From assembly GCA_021824575.1 (NCBI GenBank), contig JAKAKJ010000080.1, positions 21,413 to 85,412 on the forward strand: a stretch of DNA of 64,000 nucleotides, read 5' to 3'. This DNA comes from Chloroflexota bacterium. Its GTDB lineage: Bacteria; Chloroflexota; Anaerolineae; Anaerolineales; Villigracilaceae. Positions 1 through 8,578 of this stretch are shown in pieces. The notes below the pieces were generated by a model. That model did not search any database. It was given only the letters and a program-made list of their open reading frames with translations, and was not told the DNA's origin. Both the position numbers and the translations under genes were made by a program. The stretch's first letter is position 1, and each line of letters begins with the position of its first letter.

Positions 1-809
1 TCGTGCGCCATCTGTGCGACCTTTGTCGCTTCGACTTTCGTGAGCTTTGCATTGGTTGCCACCGCGCCGATGACAGTGTTTGTTTTGGTCGCAAATTGCA
101 TCACGTTACGCCCCGCGAAAGTTTGCATCATCTTCAACGTGTCTGCAAAGTGCAGCGGACCTTCGGCAAAATTTTCTTTGCCGCCGACACGAATTGGCCC
201 GATTTTTCCAGACCTTAATCCCGCAATGATCTTTCCATCTTCAACGACATCGCCAAACGCGTTGACTGCGACGATTGCGCCGACAATGATTCCGTTCCCA
301 ATATGGATGCTTGCGCTTCCCAACCCGGACTTCATGGCGAGCGCGTTGCCAAATAATTTTCCTATGCTCGCGCCGGCTCCCGCGCCGACATTGCCCTCCG
401 CAGGCGCAGCCTTCGACGCGGTGAGACAAGCCTGATATCCCATCTCCGCATCTGGGTGGACAGTTTTATCGCCAAGATTCAAATCAAAAAGTATCGCCGC
501 AGGAACAATGGGGACTTTGGCAATGCCGGTATTGAATCCAATTTTGCGCTCATCGAGATAACGCATCACGCCACTGGCCGCGTCGAGTCCAAAAGCGGAG
601 CCGCCAGCCAATAAAATGGCATGAACTTTTTGAACAAGATTGATGGGGTCGAGCAGATCCGTCTCGCGCGTGCCGGGTGCGCTGCCGCGCACATCCACAC
701 CGGAAACCGCGCCTTTGCGGCACAAAATAACGGTGCATCCCGTCAGAGCCGCGTCGTTCTGTGCCTGGCCAACTTCAATGCCAGAAACATCAGTGATCGT
801 GCCGTTCAT
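1..809 (-). CDS. P1 family (DmpA/NylC-like) peptidase, C-terminus cut by window edge
   Basis: The reading frame starts at ATG 809 and stays open for 269 codons to the left edge, so the end of the gene is missing. The protein has the glycine-rich N-terminal nucleophile fold pattern of family S58/P1: LLAGGSAFGLDAASGV near residues 66-81 and GNVGAGAGASIGK near 139-151. Asn244-Thr245 in TNTVIGAVATN matches the autocleavage site that frees the catalytic Thr in NylC-type members. Such enzymes are aminopeptidases or amidases acting on small amides and beta-peptides; the substrate here cannot be told. The start lies 6 bp behind the stop of a 60-residue gene, so the two are probably co-transcribed. 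Confidence 0.88.
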   Translation of the reverse strand, partial: MNGTITDVSGIEVGQAQNDAALTGCTVILCRKGAVSGVDVRGSAPGTRETDLLDPINLVQKVHAILLAGGSAFGLDAASGVMRYLDERKIGFNTGIAKVPIVPAAILFDLNLGDKTVHPDAEMGYQACLTASKAAPAEGNVGAGAGASIGKLFGNALAMKSGLGSASIHIGNGIIVGAIVAVNAFGDVVEDGKIIAGLRSGKIGPIRVGGKENFAEGPLHFADTLKMMQTFAGRNVMQFATKTNTVIGAVATNAKLTKVEATKVAQMAH

Positions 810-815
810 AATTTA

Positions 816-998
816 TTATTTGAGAGTGCGCGCCAATTCAATAAATTCTTCCCATTCTTCCTGAAAGAAATGAACGGTGACATTGTTGAGTTCAACATGA
901 TACGTGGTTTCGCCGTCGGGTTCTTCGGCTTTCCAGATCATGTAGTTCTCGGTCTCAGCCAATGTTTCGGTGCGGGGTTCGCTATTATTGTTAGACAT
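816..998 (-). CDS. Small acidic conserved-looking protein, unknown function
   Basis: A 60-residue acidic protein starting MSNNNSEPRTETLAE, with a predicted beta-rich centre (YMIWKAEEPDGETTYHVELNNVTVHFF) and an acidic helical end. An excellent ribosome binding site, AAGGAG, lies 6 bases before the ATG. It has no signal peptide or membrane segment. It sits between the AI-2E-type permease upstream and the P1 peptidase 6 bp downstream, which suggests one operon. I do not recognise a family, and no function is assigned. Confidence 0.75.
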   Translation of the reverse strand: MSNNNSEPRTETLAETENYMIWKAEEPDGETTYHVELNNVTVHFFQEEWEEFIELARTLK

Positions 999-1041
999 GC
1001 GATTCTCCTTAAAAAATCAACAACTGGTACAGCAGCGTGGA

Positions 1042-2253
1042 TCAATTGGGTTTAACGGTGTGCGCTCGAAGTCCCTGCCAGATGCGGCGGATTTGGGACA
1101 ACAAACGCGATGCCATCGGAGGCGCGGGCGGAGTCTCCGGTTCGGGCCACGGATTCAAGTCCAGCATTTTCCGCATGGTATATCGCCATAAAAGCATCGC
1201 GGTGGCAAGGATCGGCGCGGCAACCACCACGCCCAGCAGGCCAAGATAATTGGCTGCAATGATGGCGGCCACCAGCACCGCGGCCGGGTGGACGCGCAAT
1301 GCCTGTGCGATAATGCGCGGCGTGACGAAGTTATCATACGTTTGATCAATGATGATCGCCAGCGCAACACACAGGATCATGTAGTAAAGCGGCGACATGC
1401 CAAACGGCCTCGCAGGCTGGAAATAGGTCACGAGGCCAAGCGTCGTCCACGTAACGAACGCGCCGACATACGGAACGAACTTGGAAAGCCCGGCCAGGAA
1501 CGCAATGGCGATGGCATATCTCACGCCCAGCACGCCAAAGACAATTGTATACGTGAGAGCGGTCAAAAAGAACACGATAACCTGCCCGCGCAGGAAGGCA
1601 TTCCAGATCAGCGCCAGTTCATGACCAAGACGATGGAGATCTTCCGCATAACCCGGAATATCCAGCGAAACGATACGATTAACCGGTCCGCCGCTTTCAG
1701 TCAACACAAAATAAGAAACAAGCAGAACAAACAATGTCCAGCCAAGAAATTGCGCCGCGCCGCCAGCAATGGCGCTGAGCACATCGCCGGTGCGTCCGAG
1801 CAGAGGCTGAATCTGGCCGAGCAGTTGATTGCTCAGTTGGTGCAGGTCGAGCGTGCGGAAGTCAATTGGGAACGGGCCAATGTAATAAACCTGCCCTGAC
1901 ATTTTCTGGATGAAATCAGGCAGGGAGGTCAGGTAATCCTGAACAATGATGATCAAACTTTGGATTTGCTGGATCAATCCCACGCCGCCGAGAGTCAGCA
2001 TGCTAAAAAAGAAGAGCAGGAGCAGCAGGTAAATCAACGATACAACGATTTGCCATGATATGTGTGTAACACGCTGGAGGAAGCTGGCAATCGGATGGAA
2101 CAGGTAAGCCAGCACAAAAGCCATCAACAGCGGGCCGATGATCCCATGGAATTGAATGAACAAACCGGCCACGATGGCGACGATGGTCAGCGCCACAACC
2201 AGTTTGGTCATCGCGCCCCATGATGGAGAGGAAGGGGTCGGGGATTCGTTCAT
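1042..2253 (-). CDS. AI-2E family transporter (PF01594-type permease)
   Basis: A 403-residue polytopic membrane protein. About eight hydrophobic segments are visible: two N-terminal ones (residues 17-50), one near 68-90, and a C-terminal block from about 165 to 360. The order matches the AI-2E/YdiK/PerM permease family, including the long amphipathic region after the third segment and the late VPYVGAF and DNFVTPRI-type motifs. Family members export small solutes or ions; involvement in autoinducer-2 is established for only a few, so the substrate is unknown. AGAGG lies upstream of the ATG. The small 60-residue gene begins 44 bp downstream on the same strand. Confidence 0.9.
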   Translation of the reverse strand: MNESPTPSSPSWGAMTKLVVALTIVAIVAGLFIQFHGIIGPLLMAFVLAYLFHPIASFLQRVTHISWQIVVSLIYLLLLLFFFSMLTLGGVGLIQQIQSLIIIVQDYLTSLPDFIQKMSGQVYYIGPFPIDFRTLDLHQLSNQLLGQIQPLLGRTGDVLSAIAGGAAQFLGWTLFVLLVSYFVLTESGGPVNRIVSLDIPGYAEDLHRLGHELALIWNAFLRGQVIVFFLTALTYTIVFGVLGVRYAIAIAFLAGLSKFVPYVGAFVTWTTLGLVTYFQPARPFGMSPLYYMILCVALAIIIDQTYDNFVTPRIIAQALRVHPAAVLVAAIIAANYLGLLGVVVAAPILATAMLLWRYTMRKMLDLNPWPEPETPPAPPMASRLLSQIRRIWQGLRAHTVKPN

Positions 2254-2310
2254 CAGCGCATTGCCTCTTATTCTCGATTGTAGTCAATGCCCGATAAATT
2301 TACAACCATT

Positions 2311-2342
2311 AAAAAAATGCTCCCGCAAATTTGCGGGAGCAT
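2311..2342 (-). terminator. Rho-independent terminator downstream of the FHA gene
   Basis: Two perfect 13-base arms, ATGCTCCCGCAAA and its complement, lie at 2317-2342. A run of T on the minus strand follows (2311-2317). It lies 14 bp after the FHA gene stop and separates it from the permease gene. Confidence 0.85.
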
Positions 2343-2355
2343 CGCAGATTATCTT

Positions 2356-2922
2356 CTACTGGCATCCGGTCAGGAATGGAAGGAAGGTACACCATAAATA
2401 ATTCTGGTCAATGTACCAAAGCGAAAAGGCACAGATGCAAATCAATACCAGGACCCCCGCACCGATAAAGATCGGCATCATATTGGTCTTTTTTGCAGGC
2501 GCGACGGACGGTGTGTAATATTGTTGAGGCGCTGGTGAGGGGGATGGAGCTGGCGCAGGAGCGGATACACCACCCGGGATGCTCTTGCGTGAGGCGGCCA
2601 CTGTCGCTCCGGGGTCGAACGATAACGCCTCGAACATCAACACAATCTGCTCGCCAAGCGAAACCACGTCGCCGGATTTCAAAACGATTGGACTGGCAAG
2701 CCGTTGACCATTCACAAAAGTGCCGTTCGTGGATCCTAAATCTTCGATCACATACTTTCCGCCCTGGAACGTCAGGCGGGCATGTTTGCGGGAGACCTCA
2801 GCATCATTGATGGCCACATTGCTCGAAGAGTCTCGGCCAATGATGAGCTGGTCACCTTCCAGGGAAAATGTAGCGCCCGGAGTCGGGCCGGAACGCATGA
2901 CGAATTGAAATTGAGCAGCCAT
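2356..2922 (-). CDS. FHA domain protein with C-terminal membrane anchor
   Basis: The 188-residue protein opens with a forkhead-associated domain (about 1-100) containing the phosphothreonine-binding signature: GRD at 29-31, SRKHARL at 44-50, and GSTNGTFVNG at 63-72. A Pro/Ser/Ala-rich linker (105-145) leads to one transmembrane helix (about 150-170) and a short extracytoplasmic tail, so the FHA domain should face the cytoplasm. It probably docks a Ser/Thr-phosphorylated partner at the membrane, but no kinase is encoded next to it. GGAGGAG precedes the ATG. The gene is followed by a strong terminator and is probably monocistronic. Confidence 0.9.
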   Translation of the reverse strand: MAAQFQFVMRSGPTPGATFSLEGDQLIIGRDSSSNVAINDAEVSRKHARLTFQGGKYVIEDLGSTNGTFVNGQRLASPIVLKSGDVVSLGEQIVLMFEALSFDPGATVAASRKSIPGGVSAPAPAPSPSPAPQQYYTPSVAPAKKTNMMPIFIGAGVLVLICICAFSLWYIDQNYLWCTFLPFLTGCQ

Positions 2923-3041
2923 ACCTTCTCCTCCAAAAATTCGCGTGCCAATGTTTTATTTAGTGTACAGGCGAGACGCCAAAAAGTCAATTGATTTTCA
3001 AACTCAGACCATCGCCCGTATGTACTGGTGCCTCATCGCCC

Positions 3042-3764
3042 TCAGACCGGTGCCATTTCATAATCGAACACTTCGCCAAACGCCCTGACAATTTCCTGCT
3101 TCACCATCTGCATCTCCGGCGGCTGAGGCAATAAATCCGCCAGGCTGACCACCGGATAATCCGCCAGCCCGCAGGCAATGATGCCATCCCAATACGACAT
3201 ATCGGGATTGACATTCAACGCAAAGCCGTGATGAGATATTCCGCGCACATCCACTTTGACGCCGATGGCCGCGATCTTGGCCGGCTTCTCGCGATCTTCG
3301 GGACGGCAGCGCGGGCAGCGCGAATAGACATCCGCCTGCACCCACACGCCGGTCATCCCGGACTTTTGGCCGGCCGCGATCCCGAAATGCGTCAATGCGA
3401 CGATAAGTGTTTTCTCCAGCTTGCGAACATAACCGACATAATCGGCCTCGGGAAGCCTGCCTTCTTCATCGATTTTTCCCAGCGGCAGAAGCGGATATCC
3501 AACCAGTTGCCCCGGGCCGTGATACGTCACATCGCCGCCGCGGTCCACCCAATGAACAGCAATTTCCTTTTGTTTGAGTTGTTCCTCGCCCCATAAAAGA
3601 TTCTCGGCATGACCTTTTCGCCCGAACGTGTAAACGTGCGGATGCTCAAGCAAAAGCAGCGTCGGAGGCCGCAAACCCGCCGCGATCTCCGACGCGTATT
3701 CATCCTGTAATTTCCAAGCGTGTTCGTATTCGATTAAGCCAAGGTCAAGGACATCACATTTCAT
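3042..3764 (-). CDS. lipB: Octanoyl-[acyl-carrier-protein]:protein N-octanoyltransferase
   Basis: The 240-residue LipB transfers octanoate from acyl carrier protein to lipoyl domains of 2-oxoacid dehydrogenases and glycine cleavage H protein. The signature RGGDVTYHGPGQLVGYPLL lies at 75-93, Lys163 sits in KIAAIGVK, and the catalytic Cys198 is in IIACGL. Between the GMTGVW strand and the catalytic Lys there is an insert of about a dozen residues containing a CPRC pair (150-153). No lipA is adjacent. No clear ribosome binding site is seen. A heptamer repeat array lies just upstream and reaches into the end of the next gene. Confidence 0.95.
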   Translation of the reverse strand: MKCDVLDLGLIEYEHAWKLQDEYASEIAAGLRPPTLLLLEHPHVYTFGRKGHAENLLWGEEQLKQKEIAVHWVDRGGDVTYHGPGQLVGYPLLPLGKIDEEGRLPEADYVGYVRKLEKTLIVALTHFGIAAGQKSGMTGVWVQADVYSRCPRCRPEDREKPAKIAAIGVKVDVRGISHHGFALNVNPDMSYWDGIIACGLADYPVVSLADLLPQPPEMQMVKQEIVRAFGEVFDYEMAPV

Positions 3765-3770
3765 AACGAT

Positions 3771-3822
3771 AATTCGATGTTCGATATTCGATCATCGAGG
3801 GTCGAATATCGAATTACGATTC
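3771..3822. repeat. Inverted array of 7-base units between lipB and the DprE1-like gene
   Basis: Units with perfect 7-nt spacing: AATTCGA, TGTTCGA, TATTCGA, TCATCGA, then three spacer G, then the inverted series TCGAATA, TCGAATT, ACGATTC. The two halves are reverse complements in consensus (NNTTCGA against TCGAANN). The array contains the stop codon (3814-3816) and last codons of the flavoprotein gene and lies 6 bp from the lipB start. Confidence 0.85.
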
Positions 3823-5259
3823 AAACACACGGCGATATAAATCCGATTCCAATAATCCGTTCGGATCACAACGCTTCTTCAACTTCTTGAATTTTGCAAT
3901 CGTTTCATCGCCCAAAAAGGCGCAGGTCGTTTCGGCTGTTGTTTCGGAGTTTTTGGCAAAATAGAAACGGCCGCCAGCCTGCAAAACGATCTTGTCAAAT
4001 TCCTGTAACATCTCACTGAGTTTGACGCGGTTGCCATTCGTGACCTTGAAATCCAACGCCAGCGAAAAACCGTCGAGCGCATGGGTCAACAAAAATTTGT
4101 CGGGGCGATGGCGTTTCGTCACGCCGAGATACGATGGCATTCCGCGTTTCAAAGAAATGGTCAACATCTCGCGCCACGCATCCTCAGCAGTTTCTTTGGG
4201 AAGAAAAGATTGATATTGGATCAATCCGCCGCGGCCGTAGGATAATTCCCAGTTTGGAACATAATCCAACAAGAAATGGAATGCTGCGTGCGACTGGCGG
4301 AACGTGTGTTCGCGCAGCGACGCAACATACTTCGCAACGTTGACTCCCCACCAGCCAATATTATTCGCGAACGGCTTCATGAATACATACAAAATGGATT
4401 TCGGGAAAACGCCAAAAATACGCGGCGGCAAGATCTGGTTCTCCAGCTTCATCGTCTTTTGCGGATTCGGGTCTTCGTCCCCGTGCAAATAATTTGCAGC
4501 ATGGATTTGTCCGCGGCCAAGACTCTTGCCGCCGTTCATCGTATCCATCCAGCCTACGGTGTAATCGAAGCTCGGCGCTTTTTCGAGCAGGAAAGCAAGA
4601 TGTTCGCGAAGGTTATGCGCGGGCCAGGCATGGACTTCCAACAACCCGGATTCAATTTTCTTCATCTGCATCGTGATGGAAGTAAAGATTCCGAGCATTC
4701 CAAGTCCGCTGATCATTGCGTAAAACAGGTCGGCATTTTTGTTCGGCGAGCAAGTCACTTCCGCACCGGTTGGCAGGATCGCGGTGAATTCGATTACATG
4801 TTCGCCGATGGGTCCCATCCTGAAATTATTCTTTCCATGGATGTTCGCGCCGAGGCATCCGCCCAACGTTGTGAACATTGTGCCGGACACAACGGGCGGC
4901 CACCAGCCTTCCGGCTCGATGCTTTGCCAGAGTTGTTGCAGCGTGACGCCAGGCTCGGCGGTCACGCGACCCGTTACCGGGTCCCATTTAATGATGCGGT
5001 TCATACCCGATAGGTCGAGCACAATCCCGCCGCCGTTGAGCGATGCGTCGTTGTAGCTTCGTCCCGCGCCGCGCGCGGTGACCGTCAGGCCATTCTTTCT
5101 GGCAAGTTCAAAAGCCCCGACAATTTCCTCGGCGCGCTTCGGCTTAAAAACATACGATGGCGCGGTCAGGGAATGCCCAAAATTCTGGAGAGAAAAAAAG
5201 TTTCGTTCAAGTTTTGGAGTCGACATGTTGATACGTTGTGATTCGAGAGATAAGATCAT
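3814..5259 (-). CDS. FAD-binding oxidoreductase, DprE1-like
   Basis: A 481-residue FAD-linked oxidase of the VAO/PCMH fold. TARGAGRSYNDASLNGGG (about 61-78) is the FAD pyrophosphate-binding segment, and GTMFTTLGGCLGANIHGKNN follows. Overall similarity is to decaprenylphosphoryl-ribose 2-oxidase (DprE1) and related sugar oxidases. The ATG at 5259 overlaps the stop of the upstream SDR gene as TAATG, suggesting translational coupling; an alternative ATG lies at 5226. The pair resembles mycobacterial dprE1-dprE2, which epimerise a lipid-linked ribose to arabinose, so synthesis of a polyprenyl-phosphate pentose or related glycan donor is a reasonable inference. The last codons fall inside a heptamer repeat. 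Confidence 0.85.
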   Translation of the reverse strand: MILSLESQRINMSTPKLERNFFSLQNFGHSLTAPSYVFKPKRAEEIVGAFELARKNGLTVTARGAGRSYNDASLNGGGIVLDLSGMNRIIKWDPVTGRVTAEPGVTLQQLWQSIEPEGWWPPVVSGTMFTTLGGCLGANIHGKNNFRMGPIGEHVIEFTAILPTGAEVTCSPNKNADLFYAMISGLGMLGIFTSITMQMKKIESGLLEVHAWPAHNLREHLAFLLEKAPSFDYTVGWMDTMNGGKSLGRGQIHAANYLHGDEDPNPQKTMKLENQILPPRIFGVFPKSILYVFMKPFANNIGWWGVNVAKYVASLREHTFRQSHAAFHFLLDYVPNWELSYGRGGLIQYQSFLPKETAEDAWREMLTISLKRGMPSYLGVTKRHRPDKFLLTHALDGFSLALDFKVTNGNRVKLSEMLQEFDKIVLQAGGRFYFAKNSETTAETTCAFLGDETIAKFKKLKKRCDPNGLLESDLYRRVFES

Positions 5260-6053
5260 TAGATATTCATCCGTCTGAAAATAAAAGAAGGAATATTGCG
5301 AATGACAAGCATGAGCCAAAACCAAACGCCGGATATATAAACCTGCTGTTTGCGTTTGCGAATTGCATTCCAAATTCCATCCGCCGCTTCTTCCGGTGTG
5401 ACTGCAAACACAGGGCGCGGCGCATTCGGCAGGTTGAGCATTTCCGTCTTGACCATGCCTGGCTTGATCGTGATCACATTCACGCCATGACGCGTCAGCC
5501 GGTTACGCAAGCCTTCGAGGTATGCTGTGAATCCCGCCTTCGATGTGTTGTAACCGGGATTACCCACGCGGCCGCGGTCTCCAGCAACGGAGGACACACC
5601 AACAATCTGCCCGCTCTTCTTGCTCAAAAACAGCGGTGCGACCTGACTCATCCACGCCATCGCGCCGAGCAAATTGACTTCGACCATTTTCAAGTCTTCG
5701 CCAAAATTGTATTCGTCAATGGCGGGAAAATAGATGACGCCCGCGATGTAAATAAAAAGGTCAAGCCCGCCCAAGTCAGCGACGATGCGGCGCAAAGCAT
5801 CCGGTGCAGAATCGTAATCCGTCACATCATTTAAATAAGGAACGACGCGCGTTTCTTCGTAGTCCTTGTTGATCTCATCGCATAATTGCTCGAGCGTCTG
5901 CTCATTTCGATCTACCAATGCCAATATGTAGCCAGCCCGCGCCAAGCGACGGCTAAGGGCAGCTCCAATGCCTCCCGACGCGCCAACAATGACGCCGCGC
6001 AGTTTTGGATGAAGAGGGGATGCTGATGGAAAAGAAGGCTTCTTTACGGGCAC
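5259..6053 (-). CDS. SDR family oxidoreductase, DprE2-like
   Basis: A 264-residue short-chain dehydrogenase. The NAD(P)-binding glycine motif GASGGIGAAL is near residues 23-32 and the catalytic YNTSKAG (YxxxK) near 170, with upstream Ser residues in VGVSSVAGD. It ends in a hydrophobic segment (about 235-255, GVWFWLMLVIRNIPSF) that could anchor it to the membrane, as in DprE2-type enzymes. The start is GTG, chosen because AGGGAG lies about eight bases upstream. It overlaps the downstream flavin oxidoreductase by one base, supporting a two-step oxidation-reduction of one sugar substrate. Confidence 0.88.
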   Translation of the reverse strand: MPVKKPSFPSASPLHPKLRGVIVGASGGIGAALSRRLARAGYILALVDRNEQTLEQLCDEINKDYEETRVVPYLNDVTDYDSAPDALRRIVADLGGLDLFIYIAGVIYFPAIDEYNFGEDLKMVEVNLLGAMAWMSQVAPLFLSKKSGQIVGVSSVAGDRGRVGNPGYNTSKAGFTAYLEGLRNRLTRHGVNVITIKPGMVKTEMLNLPNAPRPVFAVTPEEAADGIWNAIRKRKQQVYISGVWFWLMLVIRNIPSFIFRRMNI

Positions 6054-6107
6054 GATGAAACTCCCTACGAAATTATTAAGTGCATTCTAACACAGTCCCT
6101 TTTCCAG

Positions 6108-6113
6108 TATAAT
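6108..6113 (+). promoter_or_regulatory. Possible -10 element for the diguanylate cyclase gene
   Basis: TATAAT lies 78 bases before the start codon, in the 137-bp divergent gap. Seventeen bases upstream stands TTCTAA, only a partial match to a -35 box, so the call is tentative. Confidence 0.4.
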
Positions 6114-6190
6114 CAAATTGGTGCGATAAACTTGGGATTAGATTACATTCATCCAATCGTCCTTATGTAAACCGTCATAAAATCGGCCTG

Positions 6191-7450
6191 ATGGATAAGA
6201 TTGATTTGCGAGTCGAAGTTTTGGAGCGGGCACGCCGCTCGTTGAGGGAAAAGAATCGCCTTTCCCGCGCAGAATCCGAAGAGCTTCTCAAACTCGTCAA
6301 CATATTGATCGGACACGCGCAACAAAATTCCAGCGTTACAATGCCGGATGGTGAAACACGCGGGGAAGTCTCAGGCCCCGATTCATACGCGGCTTTGCTG
6401 GCATCCCTGCAGCAGCAAGCTGACGAACTCGACGCGCTCAAAAAACTCAGCCTGAACCTGACTTCAAGCCTCGATCTTCATACCGTATTGGAAGCTGTCG
6501 TTACGGAAGCAATGCGTTTAATGAAAAACGCCAGCCATGTTCATATCTTTCTTTATGCGAATGACAAGCTCGAATTCGGCGCATCTCTGAGTCATGACGG
6601 GACGCGAAATGTGCCGACAAGTATGCCTCGCGTTGGCGGTCTGACGTACAGCGTGGCTCGCAATGGACAGCAAATCGTGGTCAAGGATATGAGCAATCAT
6701 CCACTGTATGCGGAAGCGCCTAAAAGCTGGACTGGTTCCATCGTCGGAATTCCATTGAAGACAAACAACCATGTTGTGGGAGTGATGAATCTTTCACGCT
6801 CGATGCCCGGCGATTTCGCCCCTTCCGAATTGCGTCTGATGGGACTGTTGGCTGACCATGCCGCAGTGGCAATCTCAAACGCCAGCCTGCATCAACTGGT
6901 CAGCAAACAGGCATACAGCGATTCGGTCACCGGACTCCCGAATCGCCGCGCGTTGGATGAACGGCTGGAACGCGAAATTTCCCAGGCTAAACGTGCCGGG
7001 CATTCCTTTGCAATCGTTATGATGGATTTGGATGGATTCAAAAACGTGAATGACACATACGGGCACGCCGTCGGCGACCAAGTGCTGCGGGCGGTCTTTA
7101 CCCACCTTGCAGCGGGCCTGCGTTCGACCGATTTCCTGGCCCGTTATGGCGGCGACGAACTTACCTTGATCCTGTGCCATACCGAGCCATCTGCGGCGCG
7201 CGTTGTAGTTGAAAAGACCATCGAAAAGATCGGCAAATTTTATTTCGATGTTCCGGATGGAGGCCAGATTCGCCTTGGACTTTCCTGCGGGATCGCGGTT
7301 TATCCCACTCACGGCGCGACGGCCTCCGAGCTGCTGCGCGCCGCGGACGAAGCGCTGTACCGGGCCAAAAAACATCAACGCGGTTCTTTCACGGTCGCGC
7401 GCGGCTTTACCGGCGAATTGCGCCAGGGACTCGGCATCCAGGAATCATAG
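6191..7450 (+). CDS. GAF-GGDEF diguanylate cyclase
   Basis: A 419-residue soluble signalling protein. A helical N-terminus (1-90) is followed by a GAF sensor domain (about 90-235) and a GGDEF domain (about 240-405). The active site reads GGDEL at 320-324, which is accepted in functional cyclases. An RxxD inhibitory site (RSTD, 311-314) lies exactly five residues upstream, so product inhibition by cyclic di-GMP is expected. There is no membrane segment, so the GAF domain should sense a cytoplasmic signal. The gene stands alone between the divergent SDR gene and a terminator at 7597-7621. The start lacks a strong ribosome binding site. Confidence 0.93.
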   Translation: MDKIDLRVEVLERARRSLREKNRLSRAESEELLKLVNILIGHAQQNSSVTMPDGETRGEVSGPDSYAALLASLQQQADELDALKKLSLNLTSSLDLHTVLEAVVTEAMRLMKNASHVHIFLYANDKLEFGASLSHDGTRNVPTSMPRVGGLTYSVARNGQQIVVKDMSNHPLYAEAPKSWTGSIVGIPLKTNNHVVGVMNLSRSMPGDFAPSELRLMGLLADHAAVAISNASLHQLVSKQAYSDSVTGLPNRRALDERLEREISQAKRAGHSFAIVMMDLDGFKNVNDTYGHAVGDQVLRAVFTHLAAGLRSTDFLARYGGDELTLILCHTEPSAARVVVEKTIEKIGKFYFDVPDGGQIRLGLSCGIAVYPTHGATASELLRAADEALYRAKKHQRGSFTVARGFTGELRQGLGIQES

Positions 7451-7520
7451 CCTCCTTTTCGATTTTCAAGGGTTATAAACTTCGCAAACATAATAGACGT
7501 TATCGGAAACAGGAAAATCA

Positions 7521-7570
7521 TCCACGAAGGACGCAAATTTTTCACAAGAAAAGCGAAAGAAATTCGTGGA
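7521..7570. repeat. Imperfect hairpin repeat of the 'CACGAAG' type
   Basis: TCCACGAA at 7521-7528 is mirrored by TTCGTGGA at 7563-7570, with purine-rich sequence between. It resembles the hairpins at 22246-22315 and 59811-59862 in its CGAAG/CTTCG-like arms, but only weakly. Confidence 0.5.
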
Positions 7571-7596
7571 CAAAAAATCAATTCCGGTAAAGTCTC

Positions 7597-7621
7597 ATGT
7601 CCCTCTGAGGACATTTTTTTA
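7597..7621 (+). terminator. Rho-independent terminator
   Basis: ATGTCC and GGACAT form a short stem around CTCTGA, followed by seven T. It lies about 150 bp after the diguanylate cyclase gene and just before the lipid kinase gene. Confidence 0.7.
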
Positions 7622-7651
7622 TTTTGTTCATCTTTTCGCGGAGAAAAATCA

Positions 7652-8578
7652 ATGCCACGCAAAGTCAAGATCATTTTGAATCCAATGGCAGACATGGGCG
7701 ACGCATGGAAAGTCGCCAACGACCTGCGTCCGATCATTAACGAGTATGGCGGCGCGGACTGGAGCGGCACGGTCTATCCAACCCACGCCACCGAACTGGC
7801 GCGGCAGGCTGGAGACCAAGGCTACGAGATGATCATCGCAATCGGCGGCGACGGAACAGTCCATGAAATCATCAATGGAATCATGCAATTACCCGAAAAC
7901 AAAAGGCCCGTGCTCGGCGTGGTCCCCGTTGGCTCCGGCAATGACTTTGCCCATGCGATTGGCGTTCCAAAAGAATCGGATCGTGCGCTGGCACATGCGC
8001 TCGAAGGCGTGGCATCTCCAATTGATCTTGGCTCGATGACGGACGAGCACGGCCATAAGGAATATTTCGACAACACGCTTGGCATTGGTTTCGACGCGGT
8101 GGTCACCATCCGCTCGCACAAACTTCCCATCGTGCGCGGCTTTCTCATGTACCTCACCGCCGTGATCCAAACCATTTTGCTCAACCATGATCCAGCGCTT
8201 GTGCAATTTGAAACCGAGAAGGAAAAATGGGAAGATCGGATTCTAATGACCACACTTTGCAACGGCGGGCGCGAAGGCGGCGGCTTTATGTTGTCCCCGG
8301 ATTCAAAAATGGACGATGGCATCATGGAATACGTGATGGTGCGAAAAGTTTCGCGCGCCATGATGTTCCGTCTCGTGCCTGAATTCATGAAAGGCACGCA
8401 TCGCCGCTTTGCAAAACAAATCCGAATGGATGCCTGCAAAAAACTCAGCATGATCTCCGACCGTCCGCTTTACATCCACGCCGATGGCGAGATTTACACC
8501 AGCTTTGGCAGCAACCTTCGCAAAGTTACTTTCGAAATTCTGCCGAACGCGATCAAAGTGGTTAAAGGCCTGCCCTGA
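7652..8578 (+). CDS. Diacylglycerol kinase family (YegS/DagK-like) lipid kinase
   Basis: A 308-residue member of the DAGK catalytic family. The nucleotide-binding GGDGTVHEIINGI begins at residue 65 and VPVGSGNDFAHAIG follows near 90-103, both hallmark motifs. Members phosphorylate diacylglycerol, sphingosine-like or other lipid alcohols with ATP; the substrate here is not evident. CGGAG lies about nine bases upstream of the ATG. The last two codons and the stop are provided by the start of a repeat (CCCTGAGTTTGCCGAAGG), so the original C-terminus may have been slightly longer. Confidence 0.92.
   Translation: MPRKVKIILNPMADMGDAWKVANDLRPIINEYGGADWSGTVYPTHATELARQAGDQGYEMIIAIGGDGTVHEIINGIMQLPENKRPVLGVVPVGSGNDFAHAIGVPKESDRALAHALEGVASPIDLGSMTDEHGHKEYFDNTLGIGFDAVVTIRSHKLPIVRGFLMYLTAVIQTILLNHDPALVQFETEKEKWEDRILMTTLCNGGREGGGFMLSPDSKMDDGIMEYVMVRKVSRAMMFRLVPEFMKGTHRRFAKQIRMDACKKLSMISDRPLYIHADGEIYTSFGSNLRKVTFEILPNAIKVVKGLP

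Noticed and set aside
621..1055. Open frame of 144 codons on the plus strand
   Set aside because: It runs antisense to the P1 peptidase and the 60-residue gene, has no ribosome binding site and no recognisable domain.
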